This document shows, piece after piece, positions 17,290 through 25,053 of a stretch of 49,160 nucleotides of DNA (position 1 is the first letter of the stretch; every line of letters begins with the position of its first letter). This DNA is from CAZYHS01 sp964647545. Lineage in GTDB: Bacteria; UBA10199; GCA-002796325; 1-14-0-20-49-13. A program made the translations under genes and the position numbers. Below the pieces are notes generated by a model. It was not told the origin of the DNA. It did no database searches and worked only from the letters and a program-made list of their open reading frames with translations. The stretch lies in NCBI GenBank assembly GCA_964647545.1, contig CAZYHS010000015.1:1-49160 (forward strand), in the 5' to 3' direction.

Positions 17290-17766
17290 ATGGGTACACC
17301 AAGGGTTATTAAGCGGTACCACAACAGGAAGCTCTACGACACCTCCAGCAGCACCTATGTAACTTTGGAGGATATCGCGTTTTTGATCAAGAGAGGCGAA
17401 GAGATTCATATTTTTGACAACGCCACCCAAAAAGACATCACAGGGCAGACCTTGGCGCAGATCATCTTTGAAGAAGAAAAGAATAAAAGCAGCTTTGTCC
17501 CTCTCGACACCTTGCGTGGACTTATTCAGCAGGGGGGTGCAGCGCTTAAAGAAATCGTCGCCAACGAGTTGACCCACGTGAAAAGTTTTGTAGAGGAAAA
17601 GGTCAAGCCGACCTTTGAAAATGTACAATCAATTCCGCTGGTTCAAAATGAAATGAAGGCGTTGAAAGAGAGACTCAGCGCTCTTGAAAAAAATATCGCA
17701 GCGTCAAGCCATCAAAAAAAGCAGCAGCCATCATCAAAGGGTCGCGTTGTAAGGAAGCGTAAGTAG
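17290..17766 (+). CDS. phaR: Polyhydroxyalkanoate synthesis regulator, PhaR-like
   Basis: 158 residues. ATG 17290 is chosen because GGAG lies 5 bases upstream. The N-terminal half is the PHB/PHA accumulation regulator DNA-binding domain: VIKRYHNRKLYDTSSSTYV, then LEDIAFLIKRGEEIHIFD and DITGQTLAQIIFEEE. The C-terminal part has heptad-like leucines and a Lys-rich tail. In known systems PhaR binds both DNA and polymer granules. No PHA synthase or phasin lies in the window, so its targets here may differ. Confidence 0.85.
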   Translation: MGTPRVIKRYHNRKLYDTSSSTYVTLEDIAFLIKRGEEIHIFDNATQKDITGQTLAQIIFEEEKNKSSFVPLDTLRGLIQQGGAALKEIVANELTHVKSFVEEKVKPTFENVQSIPLVQNEMKALKERLSALEKNIAASSHQKKQQPSSKGRVVRKRK

Positions 17767-17771
17767 GCTTC

Positions 17772-18440
17772 TTAAAGATTCGATATTGCCTTTGCGGTTT
17801 TTTGGTCTAACCCCAAAAATCTAACTCCAAATCCGTTGCAAGCCTTTCGCGCAACTTGGCATGTGACCTGATGTTCTATCCCGTCGATTTTAAAAGCCAG
17901 AAAAAGGAGCGATCCGATTGCGGGGCTAAAGACATCTTCAATAAAAATGCCTCCGAGTGAAATATCGCATCCTTTTGAGGTGATTAAATGTCTTTGCGAT
18001 TCATCGCAGAAGAAGACATCGAAAACATGAGGTTTTCTTTCAAATATGCGTCTATTTTGAAAAAAAACTTGTGACGCCGCAGGTTTTTCATCGATTTTTG
18101 CCCAAGACTTCGGGTTTTCCCCCAAAATTTTGAATAATTCGGCAACTTTTAGGGGGGTCGTAACTATCGCGGTTCCTTTATGATTTGGCGGTGTTCTGTC
18201 GGCGAGGAGCAGCTTTTTGCAATTAGTAACCTGCGGATTGCGGGCTTCAAAAAGTTTCCATGTCTCATAATCAAATGAGTTTGAATTAATTGTTATTACA
18301 TCCGGAAGCCCGTCGTTTACTGCGATGTCGAGTTCATCAATATGATTTACCGTCTGCAAATAGCAAATGTCTTTAAAGATTATGCGAAATAAATTTTGTG
18401 CAACTGCAGAACTGTCGAGATGTATGAGATACTTTTTCAT
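17772..18440 (-). CDS. PilZ-domain protein with degenerate receiver-like N terminus
   Basis: 222 residues. The C-terminal third is a PilZ c-di-GMP-binding domain: arginines in RRIFERK (RxxxR, about residues 131-135) and the DISLGGIF motif (about 159-166). The first ~105 residues resemble a response-regulator fold, but the phospho-acceptor position reads VITINSN (Asn 52 in place of Asp) and the usual Lys-Pro near the end reads TTPLKVAEL. The N-terminal half would therefore be a pseudo-receiver. It is a single gene convergent with phaR and divergent from pal, and probably cytoplasmic. c-di-GMP binding is inferred from the motifs. Confidence 0.82.
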   Translation of the reverse strand: MKKYLIHLDSSAVAQNLFRIIFKDICYLQTVNHIDELDIAVNDGLPDVITINSNSFDYETWKLFEARNPQVTNCKKLLLADRTPPNHKGTAIVTTPLKVAELFKILGENPKSWAKIDEKPAASQVFFQNRRIFERKPHVFDVFFCDESQRHLITSKGCDISLGGIFIEDVFSPAIGSLLFLAFKIDGIEHQVTCQVARKACNGFGVRFLGLDQKTAKAISNL

Positions 18441-18489
18441 TCGATTTTGTTAAATCATAAAAATACCTAGAAAACTACCAGATTTTCCC

Positions 18490-18519
18490 TTGACGGGTTG
18501 TTGAGCTATTCTGTATAAC
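18490..18519 (+). promoter_or_regulatory. Sigma70-like promoter of pal
   Basis: TTGACG (18490-18495), an 18-base spacer and TATAAC (18514-18519), close to consensus, lie in the 160-base intergenic region before pal. The leader would be about 75 bases, with a strong AGGAGGA at 18587 upstream of the pal ATG. Confidence 0.65.
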
Positions 18520-18602
18520 GGCACTACGATTTTTTCAGGTATTGTTTTGAAAAAACTAAAATAATTAACCCTTTAACCAATTTAACAGGAGGAGAGAGAG
18601 TC

Positions 18603-19034
18603 ATGAACACAAAGAAACTAGCGGTCGTGGTCGTAATGCTAGTGGTCGCAGGTCTTGCAGTTACCGGTTGCCCCCGTAAAGGGACGAAAACCGCCGGTGG
18701 CGCAGCAGGCCTCACAAAAGTCCACTTCGATTTCGACAAGTACAACATCAGGCCTGTAGATGAAGGTATAATGAAGGCCAACGCAGGTTGGATGCAGGCA
18801 AACAAGAACACCAAGACCGTTATCGAAGGCCACTGTGATGAACGCGGCACGGCCGAATATAACATCGCCCTTGGCGACAGACGCGCAAAGAGCACCAAGA
18901 ACTATCTTCAGAACTTGGGCGTTGCAGCCGACAGACTTTCGACGGTTAGCTTCGGTGAAGAGAGACCGATCGCGACCTGCAATAACGAAAGCTGCTGGTC
19001 ACAGAACAGACGCGCAGAATTCGTAGCGAAGTAA
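18603..19034 (+). CDS. pal: Peptidoglycan-associated lipoprotein Pal
   Basis: 143 residues. A lipoprotein signal peptide ends at LAVTGC (lipobox, Cys 23). The rest is an OmpA-like peptidoglycan-binding domain: VHFDFDKYNIRP, then EGHCDERGTAEYNIALGDRRA (the classic OmpA/Pal motif) and SFGEERPIATCNNE. It anchors the outer membrane to peptidoglycan as part of Tol-Pal. It has its own promoter and a strong ribosome-binding site, and is followed by a terminator and then cpoB. tolQRAB are not adjacent. Confidence 0.96.
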   Translation: MNTKKLAVVVVMLVVAGLAVTGCPRKGTKTAGGAAGLTKVHFDFDKYNIRPVDEGIMKANAGWMQANKNTKTVIEGHCDERGTAEYNIALGDRRAKSTKNYLQNLGVAADRLSTVSFGEERPIATCNNESCWSQNRRAEFVAK

Positions 19035-19054
19035 GCTTTATCAGCTGAACTTGC

Positions 19055-19094
19055 AAAAACCACAGGGGTGAATTATCATCCCTGTGGTTTTTTT
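19055..19094 (+). terminator. Rho-independent terminator between pal and cpoB
   Basis: A 13-bp stem (AAAAACCACAGGG at 19055-19067 with CCCTGTGGTTTTT at 19080-19092) and T-tract. It sits 15 bases before the cpoB start, so it would set pal expression above cpoB-tsaD-rsmA through partial read-through. Confidence 0.9.
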
Positions 19095-19108
19095 GTTATG
19101 GAGGCATT

Positions 19109-20011
19109 GTGAAAAAACTTTTCATCCTTAGCGTTTCTTTGGTTTGTGCAATGGTTTTTGCGCAAAATGTTTTTGCCGCGGGCGATCCGATTAAAGAAAA
19201 ACTCGATAACCTCGAGCGCGTAATATCGTCAATGAACGCTGATTCGGTCGCGCGTAACGAAAAGGTCGCAGGGGCTCTTTCAACGATCGAAAATATCCGG
19301 CACGATTTTATCGCTCTTCAGGGGCAGATGGAGGGTTTGGAACACCAGATCAAATCTTTGCAGGTCGATGTCAATCGAACCAACGACGATCTGCATAACA
19401 GAATAGACGCGATCGAAGAGCGAATTGAAATTTACGATGCGCAAATTTCGAAGGCGGTCGCGAAGGTGGCCCCCGGTTCGTCCGGCGACATCGTAGCATA
19501 CCAAAAAGGTTTGGATGAAGTGCAGAAGGGGGAGTTTTTAAGCGCAGTTGCATCGTTCAGGCAGTTCTTAAAAGGGAACACAAAAAGTGATTTGGCTCCC
19601 AAAGCGCAATTTTGGATCGCCGAATGTTATTTTTCTATGAAGGATTATCAAAAGGCCATCAAAGAATTTCAGGTGGTGATTGAAAAATATCCGAAGTCTG
19701 AAAAGGTCGCGTCGTCGATCCTTAAGCAGGGTTATGCTTTCTCGGAACTTGGAATGACCGAAGAGGCGAAGGCCTTCTTGAACAAAGTAGCGAACGATTT
19801 TCCGGCGTCAAACGAAGCGGTAAAAGCAAAAGACAAGATATTAAAAATCGACCAGCGCGCTGCTGCGGTTCAAAGCGCGCAGGCTCAAGCTGTGCAGGTC
19901 CCACCTGACGCCCATTCGGAAATTCCGCTGGCCCCCGGGGTAAAAAATCAGCCTGCCAAACTACCGGTCAAAGAGAGCTCAAAGCCTTTGCCCGAGAGAG
20001 GTAGAGATTAA
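19109..20011 (+). CDS. cpoB: Cell division coordinator CpoB (YbgF)
   Basis: 300 residues with a Sec signal peptide (KKLFILSVSLVCAMVFAQNVFA). GTG 19109 is supported by GGAGG just upstream. The mature protein has an N-terminal coiled-coil (about residues 28-120, heptads such as LDNLERVISSMNADSVARN and LEHQIKSLQVDVNRT) and then TPR repeats (YQKGLDEVQKGEFLSAVASF, QFWIAECYFSMKDYQKAIKEF), ending in an Ala/Pro/Gln-rich tail. In characterised bacteria it is periplasmic and links Tol-Pal to peptidoglycan synthesis at division. It is 6 bases from tsaD. Confidence 0.92.
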   Translation: MKKLFILSVSLVCAMVFAQNVFAAGDPIKEKLDNLERVISSMNADSVARNEKVAGALSTIENIRHDFIALQGQMEGLEHQIKSLQVDVNRTNDDLHNRIDAIEERIEIYDAQISKAVAKVAPGSSGDIVAYQKGLDEVQKGEFLSAVASFRQFLKGNTKSDLAPKAQFWIAECYFSMKDYQKAIKEFQVVIEKYPKSEKVASSILKQGYAFSELGMTEEAKAFLNKVANDFPASNEAVKAKDKILKIDQRAAAVQSAQAQAVQVPPDAHSEIPLAPGVKNQPAKLPVKESSKPLPERGRD

Positions 20012-20016
20012 AACAA

Positions 20017-21045
20017 ATGATAGTCCTCGGTATTGAATCATCATGCGACGAAACTGCGGCAGCGGTAATTGAAACCCCAAACCGAGTGTTGTCCAATCTC
20101 GTCGCGTCACAATATGACGTGCATGCCAAGTTTGGCGGTGTTGTCCCCGAACTTGCAAGTCGCAGGCATATGGAAGCCATTGTCCCTCTTGTTGACGGAG
20201 CGTTGTCGGAAGCCGGCATTTTTCTGGATAAGTTAGACGGGATCGCCGCAACGCGTGCCCCCGGCCTTATTGGGGCAATTCTTGTCGGGTTGTCGTTTGC
20301 AAAATCGCTCGCCCTGTCGCTTGATAAACCCTTTATCGGCGTTAATCATCTCGAAGGGCACTTGAACGCTGCATTTCTGGAACACGACATAGAATATCCG
20401 TACGTCGGTCTTGTCGTGTCTGGCGGACACACCAGCCTTTATCATGTGAAAGAATTCGGCAAATATGCACTGCTCGGCGCCACCAGAGATGACGCGGCCG
20501 GAGAGGCTTACGATAAAGTGGCGAAGCTTCTCGGGCTTGGCTATCCCGGCGGCCCCATAATCGACCGCGTGGCGAAGAACGGCAACCCACGCGCATTCAA
20601 GTTTACGCGTCCAAAGATGAGCGCCGGCTCGAAATTTGATGTCGGTGAATTCGATTTTAGTTTTAGCGGATTAAAGACGCAGGTGATGACCGATTTTAAA
20701 AATATTGTCGGCGCATCTTCTCCTTCCGAACAATGTGTGGCCGATATGGCCGCGAGTTTTCAAAACACGGTGGTGGAGATAATCGCGCACCAGATTTTGA
20801 ACGCCTGTAAGAAATACAACTGCAAGTCTTTCCTGATATCGGGAGGAGTTGCTGCAAATTCAAGGCTTCGCGCCCGACTTACCGAGGTCGCCGCCGAGAA
20901 CGGGCTGAAGTTCCATTGCCCCAGCATGAAATATTGCACCGACAACGCAGCCATGATCGCTTACGTCGGAGCGAAGCGTCTCGAACTTGGAGAACGCAGT
21001 TCAATGGACGTTGGCGCGGTCGCAAACGAAGAGATCGGGCTTTGA
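20017..21045 (+). CDS. tsaD: tRNA threonylcarbamoyladenosine biosynthesis protein TsaD
   Basis: 342 residues, normal length. It transfers threonylcarbamoyl to A37 of ANN-decoding tRNAs with TsaB/TsaE. Diagnostic are LGIESSCDETAAAV, the metal-binding HLEGHLNAAFLE (HxxxH), VVSGGHTSLYHV and SFSGLKTQV. It is co-transcribed with cpoB upstream and rsmA 3 bases downstream. Confidence 0.97.
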   Translation: MIVLGIESSCDETAAAVIETPNRVLSNLVASQYDVHAKFGGVVPELASRRHMEAIVPLVDGALSEAGIFLDKLDGIAATRAPGLIGAILVGLSFAKSLALSLDKPFIGVNHLEGHLNAAFLEHDIEYPYVGLVVSGGHTSLYHVKEFGKYALLGATRDDAAGEAYDKVAKLLGLGYPGGPIIDRVAKNGNPRAFKFTRPKMSAGSKFDVGEFDFSFSGLKTQVMTDFKNIVGASSPSEQCVADMAASFQNTVVEIIAHQILNACKKYNCKSFLISGGVAANSRLRARLTEVAAENGLKFHCPSMKYCTDNAAMIAYVGAKRLELGERSSMDVGAVANEEIGL

Positions 21046-21048
21046 AAT

Positions 21049-21825
21049 ATGCAGCTTAAAAAATCGTTTGGTCAGCATTTGTTGATCGCGGGGCCCACCA
21101 CCGAAAAAATTGTGCGCACTCTGGGGGCCTCCAACACAGACGTTGTTTTGGAGATCGGCCCCGGAAGCGGCAACATGACCGAACATCTTTTACGTAGCGG
21201 AGCTAAGGTTGTCGCGATCGAAAAAGACGGCGACATGGTTGCAAGGCTTGCCGAGCGTTTCGGCGACACAAAAAACCTCGTCGTCGTGCACGGCGATTTT
21301 TTGAAAACCGACCTCGAAGAACTATTCGGGCATCTTGCGTCAAAGGCTCTGTTTTGCGGCAATCTTCCTTACAATATTTCGACGCCGATACTTTTTAAAT
21401 TGCTTGAGTCGAAGCGTTTGTTTTCGCATGGCCTTGTAATGGTGCAGCGAGAGGTTGCTTTGCGCATGACTGCCCGCGCGGGGGGAAAAGACTACGGCGT
21501 GCTAGGCATTATGCTGCAATCGCGCGCCCGATTGAAAAAATGTTTCGACGTTTCTCCCAAGTCTTTTCTTCCGCCGCCCAAGGTCTGGTCGTCAATTGTC
21601 GCGATAGATTTTCCCGAAACCCCGCCGTACGATATTGCCCGCCCCGACATTTTCGAAAAAATTGTGAAGCTGTCGTTTCAATCACGAAGAAAAATGCTCA
21701 GGAACGGGGTGCCGCAAGAATATCTTTTTGCTCTTGAAGTTGCAGGAATTGACGGCCGCCGCAGACCGGAAACTCTAAGCATCGATGAGTTCGTAGCCAT
21801 AGCCGATGCTGCTGTTAAGCCCTGA
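21049..21825 (+). CDS. rsmA: 16S rRNA dimethyladenosine transferase RsmA/KsgA
   Basis: 258 residues. It dimethylates two adjacent adenosines near the 3' end of 16S rRNA. Motifs are KKSFGQHLL at the start, SAM motif I LEIGPGSGNMT, VVAIEKDGDMV, GNLPYNISTPILF (catalytic NLPY) and the C-terminal helical domain (SFQSRRKMLRNG). Its last 51 bases overlap the convergent methyltransferase gene. Confidence 0.97.
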   Translation: MQLKKSFGQHLLIAGPTTEKIVRTLGASNTDVVLEIGPGSGNMTEHLLRSGAKVVAIEKDGDMVARLAERFGDTKNLVVVHGDFLKTDLEELFGHLASKALFCGNLPYNISTPILFKLLESKRLFSHGLVMVQREVALRMTARAGGKDYGVLGIMLQSRARLKKCFDVSPKSFLPPPKVWSSIVAIDFPETPPYDIARPDIFEKIVKLSFQSRRKMLRNGVPQEYLFALEVAGIDGRRRPETLSIDEFVAIADAAVKP

Positions 21826-22656
21826 CCTGTCCGGTGATATTTCTATCGAAAAGCCGATTGTCGTCCCATTTTTTAATTTCTCGGCGCTGGCAAGCGGCAG
21901 CAGACATTGTTTCCAGTGTGTCGGAGGCGAGGAGGAGGCTGTGCTTAAAGCGATGTTTTCAAAAAGCCTTGTTTCAAACCAAGCAGCGAACGAATTAAGC
22001 GAAGCGTCCTTTGATATTTTGAACTTCAAATCGGAAAAGACAAAAGGTTTAGTGACCTTGTAGAGATCCAAACTGCAAAATTTTTGTGGCTTCGAGAGGA
22101 ATTCTTTTTCGGCTATGTCGATTATCGGCGTCCCCATATCGACATCTTCAAGGTCGAACATGTTAAATCCGTTCACGCTTGAAAGCTCTTTTGAGAAGTC
22201 TGCCCACCATTTGTTTTCGCAAGGGACCACGAAGCAATCGACCGATTCGGGGAGGAGCTTTCCCTGAGGTTTCAGCAGGCGTGACTTTGCGTCGATAACG
22301 ACAGCGAGCAAATTTTCATTCAATCCGATGGAACCGAACAGCTCCGAAATGACTAGGTCTGCCTTTGGCAGGCCCTTTACTTCGGTTGAAAGCCCCTTAT
22401 GAAACGTAATTTTGTTTGAAAGCCCGTTTAGTGCCGCAAGCTTCTTTGCCAGAGCAAGCGTGTTCGGCTCGACTTCGATCGCGTGAACATGCTTGGCGCC
22501 GGCTTTCAAAGCCAAAAAGGCGAGGATGCCGCTTCCGCAGCCAATGTCGGTTACCACGTCGCCCTTTTTTACGGCTTTTTTAATGGCAGCGGCGTATGCG
22601 TCCATACGGACCTTGTCGCGAAGCAAAATGCCATGTTTTTGAATGAGTGTTTCCAC
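21775..22656 (-). CDS. PRMT-like SAM-dependent methyltransferase
   Basis: 293 residues, not the usual bacterial methyltransferase. The Rossmann half has DKVRMDAYAAAI, motif I VTDIGCGSGILAFLALKAGA (about 35-53) and the ribose-binding acid at Glu 61. It then shows the features of eukaryotic protein arginine methyltransferases: a double-E loop (ISELFGSIGLNENLL, Glu 105 and Glu 114), a beta-barrel half with FAAWFET, and the THW loop PPTHWKQCLLPL (about 245-255). The N-terminal YFxxY helix of animal PRMTs is missing. Arginine methylation of proteins is inferred from these motifs, and a non-protein or other guanidino substrate is possible. It is divergent from the TPR-ExeA cluster across a symmetric repeat. 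Confidence 0.75.
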   Translation of the reverse strand: METLIQKHGILLRDKVRMDAYAAAIKKAVKKGDVVTDIGCGSGILAFLALKAGAKHVHAIEVEPNTLALAKKLAALNGLSNKITFHKGLSTEVKGLPKADLVISELFGSIGLNENLLAVVIDAKSRLLKPQGKLLPESVDCFVVPCENKWWADFSKELSSVNGFNMFDLEDVDMGTPIIDIAEKEFLSKPQKFCSLDLYKVTKPFVFSDLKFKISKDASLNSFAAWFETRLFENIALSTASSSPPTHWKQCLLPLASAEKLKNGTTIGFSIEISPDRSGLNSSIGYGYELIDA

Positions 22657-22679
22657 GCCTTTTATGCGCCCTTTTTTAA

Positions 22680-22721
22680 TTTACAGAGCGCAATTTACAG
22701 TGTAAAAGTCGCCGTTGTAAA
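22680..22721. promoter_or_regulatory. Symmetric nested inverted repeat, candidate bidirectional promoter/operator
   Basis: Four copies of one hexamer are arranged symmetrically around base 22700: TTTACA at 22680 and 22694, TGTAAA at 22701 and 22716. The inner pair is a perfect 6-1-6 palindrome. On each strand the outer/inner pairs also read as a weak -35 (TTTACA) and -10 (TGTAAA) at 15-16 base spacing, pointing at the methyltransferase on one side and the TPR operon on the other. Confidence 0.5.
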
Positions 22722-22759
22722 TGTTTTTTTGGCTTTAATTTTAAGCACTTTCGGAGCTT

Positions 22760-23512
22760 ATGGACCCGCGCCTTGTAGAAAACCCAACTTTTTTGCGTTA
22801 CTATGAACGCTGGCAGGCCGACCCGAAGTCGGTCGTATTTGCCGCGATATCAGAGATCTTTCGCGGCTATGGCATGTTCGACGAAGCAATTCGCGTTGCC
22901 GAAGAGGGTTTGAAATATCACCCCAACTTTGTGAGCGGCAGGGTGGCTTTGGGCAAGGCATATCTTGCCGCAGGCGATTTCGGCAAAGCAAAAGAGGAGG
23001 CACTGCGCGTTTTAAATGCCGCTCCAAATAATCATGAAGCTGCGGCGATAATCGAAGCTTTAAAGGAATTTGAAGTTGAGACAAAGCCGGTTGTCGAACA
23101 AGTGCCTGCCATAGCAGCGATACCTGCTTCAATGCAGCCGCAAGTGAAGCAGGCCGCCGCTACTTACGATGACTTCGAAGAGGACGTCACGGAAGACATG
23201 CCTTTTGCGTTGATCGATTCTTCCGACGACGAAACTCTGGCCGATGAACCGCAGGACAAAGAGACAACACTTGATGCCGCTGATGTAAATGACGACAAAG
23301 ACAACGCAGACATTGAAGACGAAGCGACCCAGACAAAAGAGGCTGAAGCTTCAGCGTCGAAGGCAAGCTTAAATCCGGCGTGGCATACAATTACGATGGC
23401 GAGAATATTGGCTTCGCAAGGACACGCAGGTCAGGCCAAAAAGATCTACCGCTCAATTTTATCAAGAGACCCGAAAAACGAAGCGGCGCGCCTTGAGCTT
23501 AGCAAACTGTGA
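22760..23512 (+). CDS. TPR-repeat protein
   Basis: 250 residues, no signal peptide. TPR units lie at the N terminus (FDEAIRVAEEGLKYHPNF, ALGKAYLAAGDFGKAKEEAL, residues about 35-100) and again at the C terminus (ARILASQGHAGQAKKIYRS). They are joined by a long acidic, Asp/Glu-rich linker (about residues 130-205). Such scaffolds mediate protein-protein contacts. It opens a three-gene cluster with a second TPR protein 11 bases downstream and an ExeA-like ATPase. I do not recognise a named family. Confidence 0.82.
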   Translation: MDPRLVENPTFLRYYERWQADPKSVVFAAISEIFRGYGMFDEAIRVAEEGLKYHPNFVSGRVALGKAYLAAGDFGKAKEEALRVLNAAPNNHEAAAIIEALKEFEVETKPVVEQVPAIAAIPASMQPQVKQAAATYDDFEEDVTEDMPFALIDSSDDETLADEPQDKETTLDAADVNDDKDNADIEDEATQTKEAEASASKASLNPAWHTITMARILASQGHAGQAKKIYRSILSRDPKNEAARLELSKL

Positions 23513-23523
23513 AGTAAAATTTA

Positions 23524-25047
23524 ATGAGCGACATAATCAACAAAGAAAATATCCTCGAGCACGCAAAGAAGCTCGCCGCCGAAGGGCGTTTCGACAGAGC
23601 CACGGCCGAGTATGAAAAACTTTTGCAGCTCGACCCCGACGATTTGCGCATTAAAATAAAGATCGCCGAACTTCACGTCAAACGTAAGCAGATACAAGAC
23701 GCAATTAGAATTTACACCGAGGTCGCCGCCTCATACGCCGACGGCGGGTTTTATCTTAAAGCGGTGACCGTTCTCAAAAGCATTCTCAGGCTCAACCCGT
23801 CGCTCATCGACATAAATATCGCCTTGGCAGAGCTGTATGAAAAAATGGGTCTGTTGAGAGACGCTCTCTATCAATACCAGATCGTCGTCACTTCTTACGA
23901 ACGCAAGAACGACAGCGACGGAATGATAAAAATTCGAGAGAAGATGGCGCTGCTCGACCCCGATAATATCGAGATGAAAATCAGGCTGGCCGAGGCCTAT
24001 CAGCTCGTCGGTCAGGAAGATAAATCGATGGACCTTTACGAAAGCATGATCGAGTCGGTGAAAAAAATCGGCAAGAACGATCTGCTGATAGAAATCTACG
24101 GAAAAGTTCTCTCCCACCGCCCCGACAGGATCGAGTATTTTAAAGACCTTTGCCGCATCATATATCGCCGCGGCGAATGGAAAGAGATAATTAGAAGAAT
24201 GGACGGGGCCAAGGAGCTGGTGTCGGACGACACCGAGCTGCTTGCCATGCAGGCCGATGTTTACGCAAGATTGAACCAGATAGAGAGCGCTAAAAAGAAG
24301 TATCGCGAGCTCGCCGAGCTTTTCATCGATCATGGAAGCCCCGAGGATGCAATCGATGCTTATGCCAACATTCTTGTCCTTAGCCCCGACAACGAGGAAG
24401 ACATTGCTTCGGACGTTGAGGTTATCTACGACGGTGCAATGGACGCGGTCAGGGAAAAGGTCGAGCAAAAGCGCAAAAAGATCGCAGATGACGAGGCCAG
24501 ACGCGAGCTGGAAAATAATTCCGATAAAGATGAAGCAGAGGAGAACGGCCCGCAAAAAAATCGTGAAGCGCAGCAGGCAAAGTCGCTTCGAGACAGCGCG
24601 CTGCAGGCGGCCTCCGGCGATTATGCAAGTCAGGAGCGCGACGCAGACGCCGCATACGAACTCGGCAGAATGTACGCTCAAACAGGCTTGACCGACGAGG
24701 CCAAGCTCGAACTTGGCAAAGCCATCCTTTCTTACAGGCGCTTGGCCGCCGCAGGTCGAGCCAATCCGAAGATTTTGGCCAGAATAGAAGAGTTAAGCGC
24801 CGTCGAAGATGCAACAGATGCTAAACAGGTGCAGCCCTCATTTGAAACCACCGCAGTTAGCGCTCAGGAAAAAGTTCGCCCGAGCAAAAGCGCGGCTAAG
24901 TCGGGCGGGCAGGAAAAGACCGAACAGCCAAAGGCTGCGCCAAAAAAGCCCGCTACAAAAAATGCCGTTCAAAACAAGAAGTCGCAGAGCGAACCCAAAA
25001 AAAACGAATCTCTTTCTTCGGCAAAGAAAAAGATCTCGTTCATCTGA
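23524..25047 (+). CDS. Large TPR-repeat protein
   Basis: 507 residues, cytoplasmic by absence of a signal. Many tandem TPRs run through the first ~310 residues (for example KLAAEGRFDRATAEYEKLL, DAIRIYTEVAASY, LAELYEKMGLLRDALYQY, EDAIDAYANILVLSPDN). A charged helical stretch (EKVEQKRKKIADDEARREL) and one more TPR-like unit (AYELGRMYAQTGLTDEAK) follow. The last ~80 residues are Lys/Ala/Pro-rich and probably disordered. Its position between the shorter TPR protein and the ATPase suggests they act as one complex. Function unknown. Confidence 0.82.
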   Translation: MSDIINKENILEHAKKLAAEGRFDRATAEYEKLLQLDPDDLRIKIKIAELHVKRKQIQDAIRIYTEVAASYADGGFYLKAVTVLKSILRLNPSLIDINIALAELYEKMGLLRDALYQYQIVVTSYERKNDSDGMIKIREKMALLDPDNIEMKIRLAEAYQLVGQEDKSMDLYESMIESVKKIGKNDLLIEIYGKVLSHRPDRIEYFKDLCRIIYRRGEWKEIIRRMDGAKELVSDDTELLAMQADVYARLNQIESAKKKYRELAELFIDHGSPEDAIDAYANILVLSPDNEEDIASDVEVIYDGAMDAVREKVEQKRKKIADDEARRELENNSDKDEAEENGPQKNREAQQAKSLRDSALQAASGDYASQERDADAAYELGRMYAQTGLTDEAKLELGKAILSYRRLAAAGRANPKILARIEELSAVEDATDAKQVQPSFETTAVSAQEKVRPSKSAAKSGGQEKTEQPKAAPKKPATKNAVQNKKSQSEPKKNESLSSAKKKISFI

Positions 25048-25053
25048 TTTTCT

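Noticed and set aside
17290..17766. Complete polyhydroxyalkanoate locus
   Set aside because: Only the PhaR-like regulator is present; no phaC, phaA, phaB or phasin gene lies nearby.
23731..24681. 316-codon open frame on the minus strand inside the large TPR gene
   Set aside because: It lies wholly within a well-supported TPR protein, has no ribosome-binding site and no family features; it is a shadow frame.
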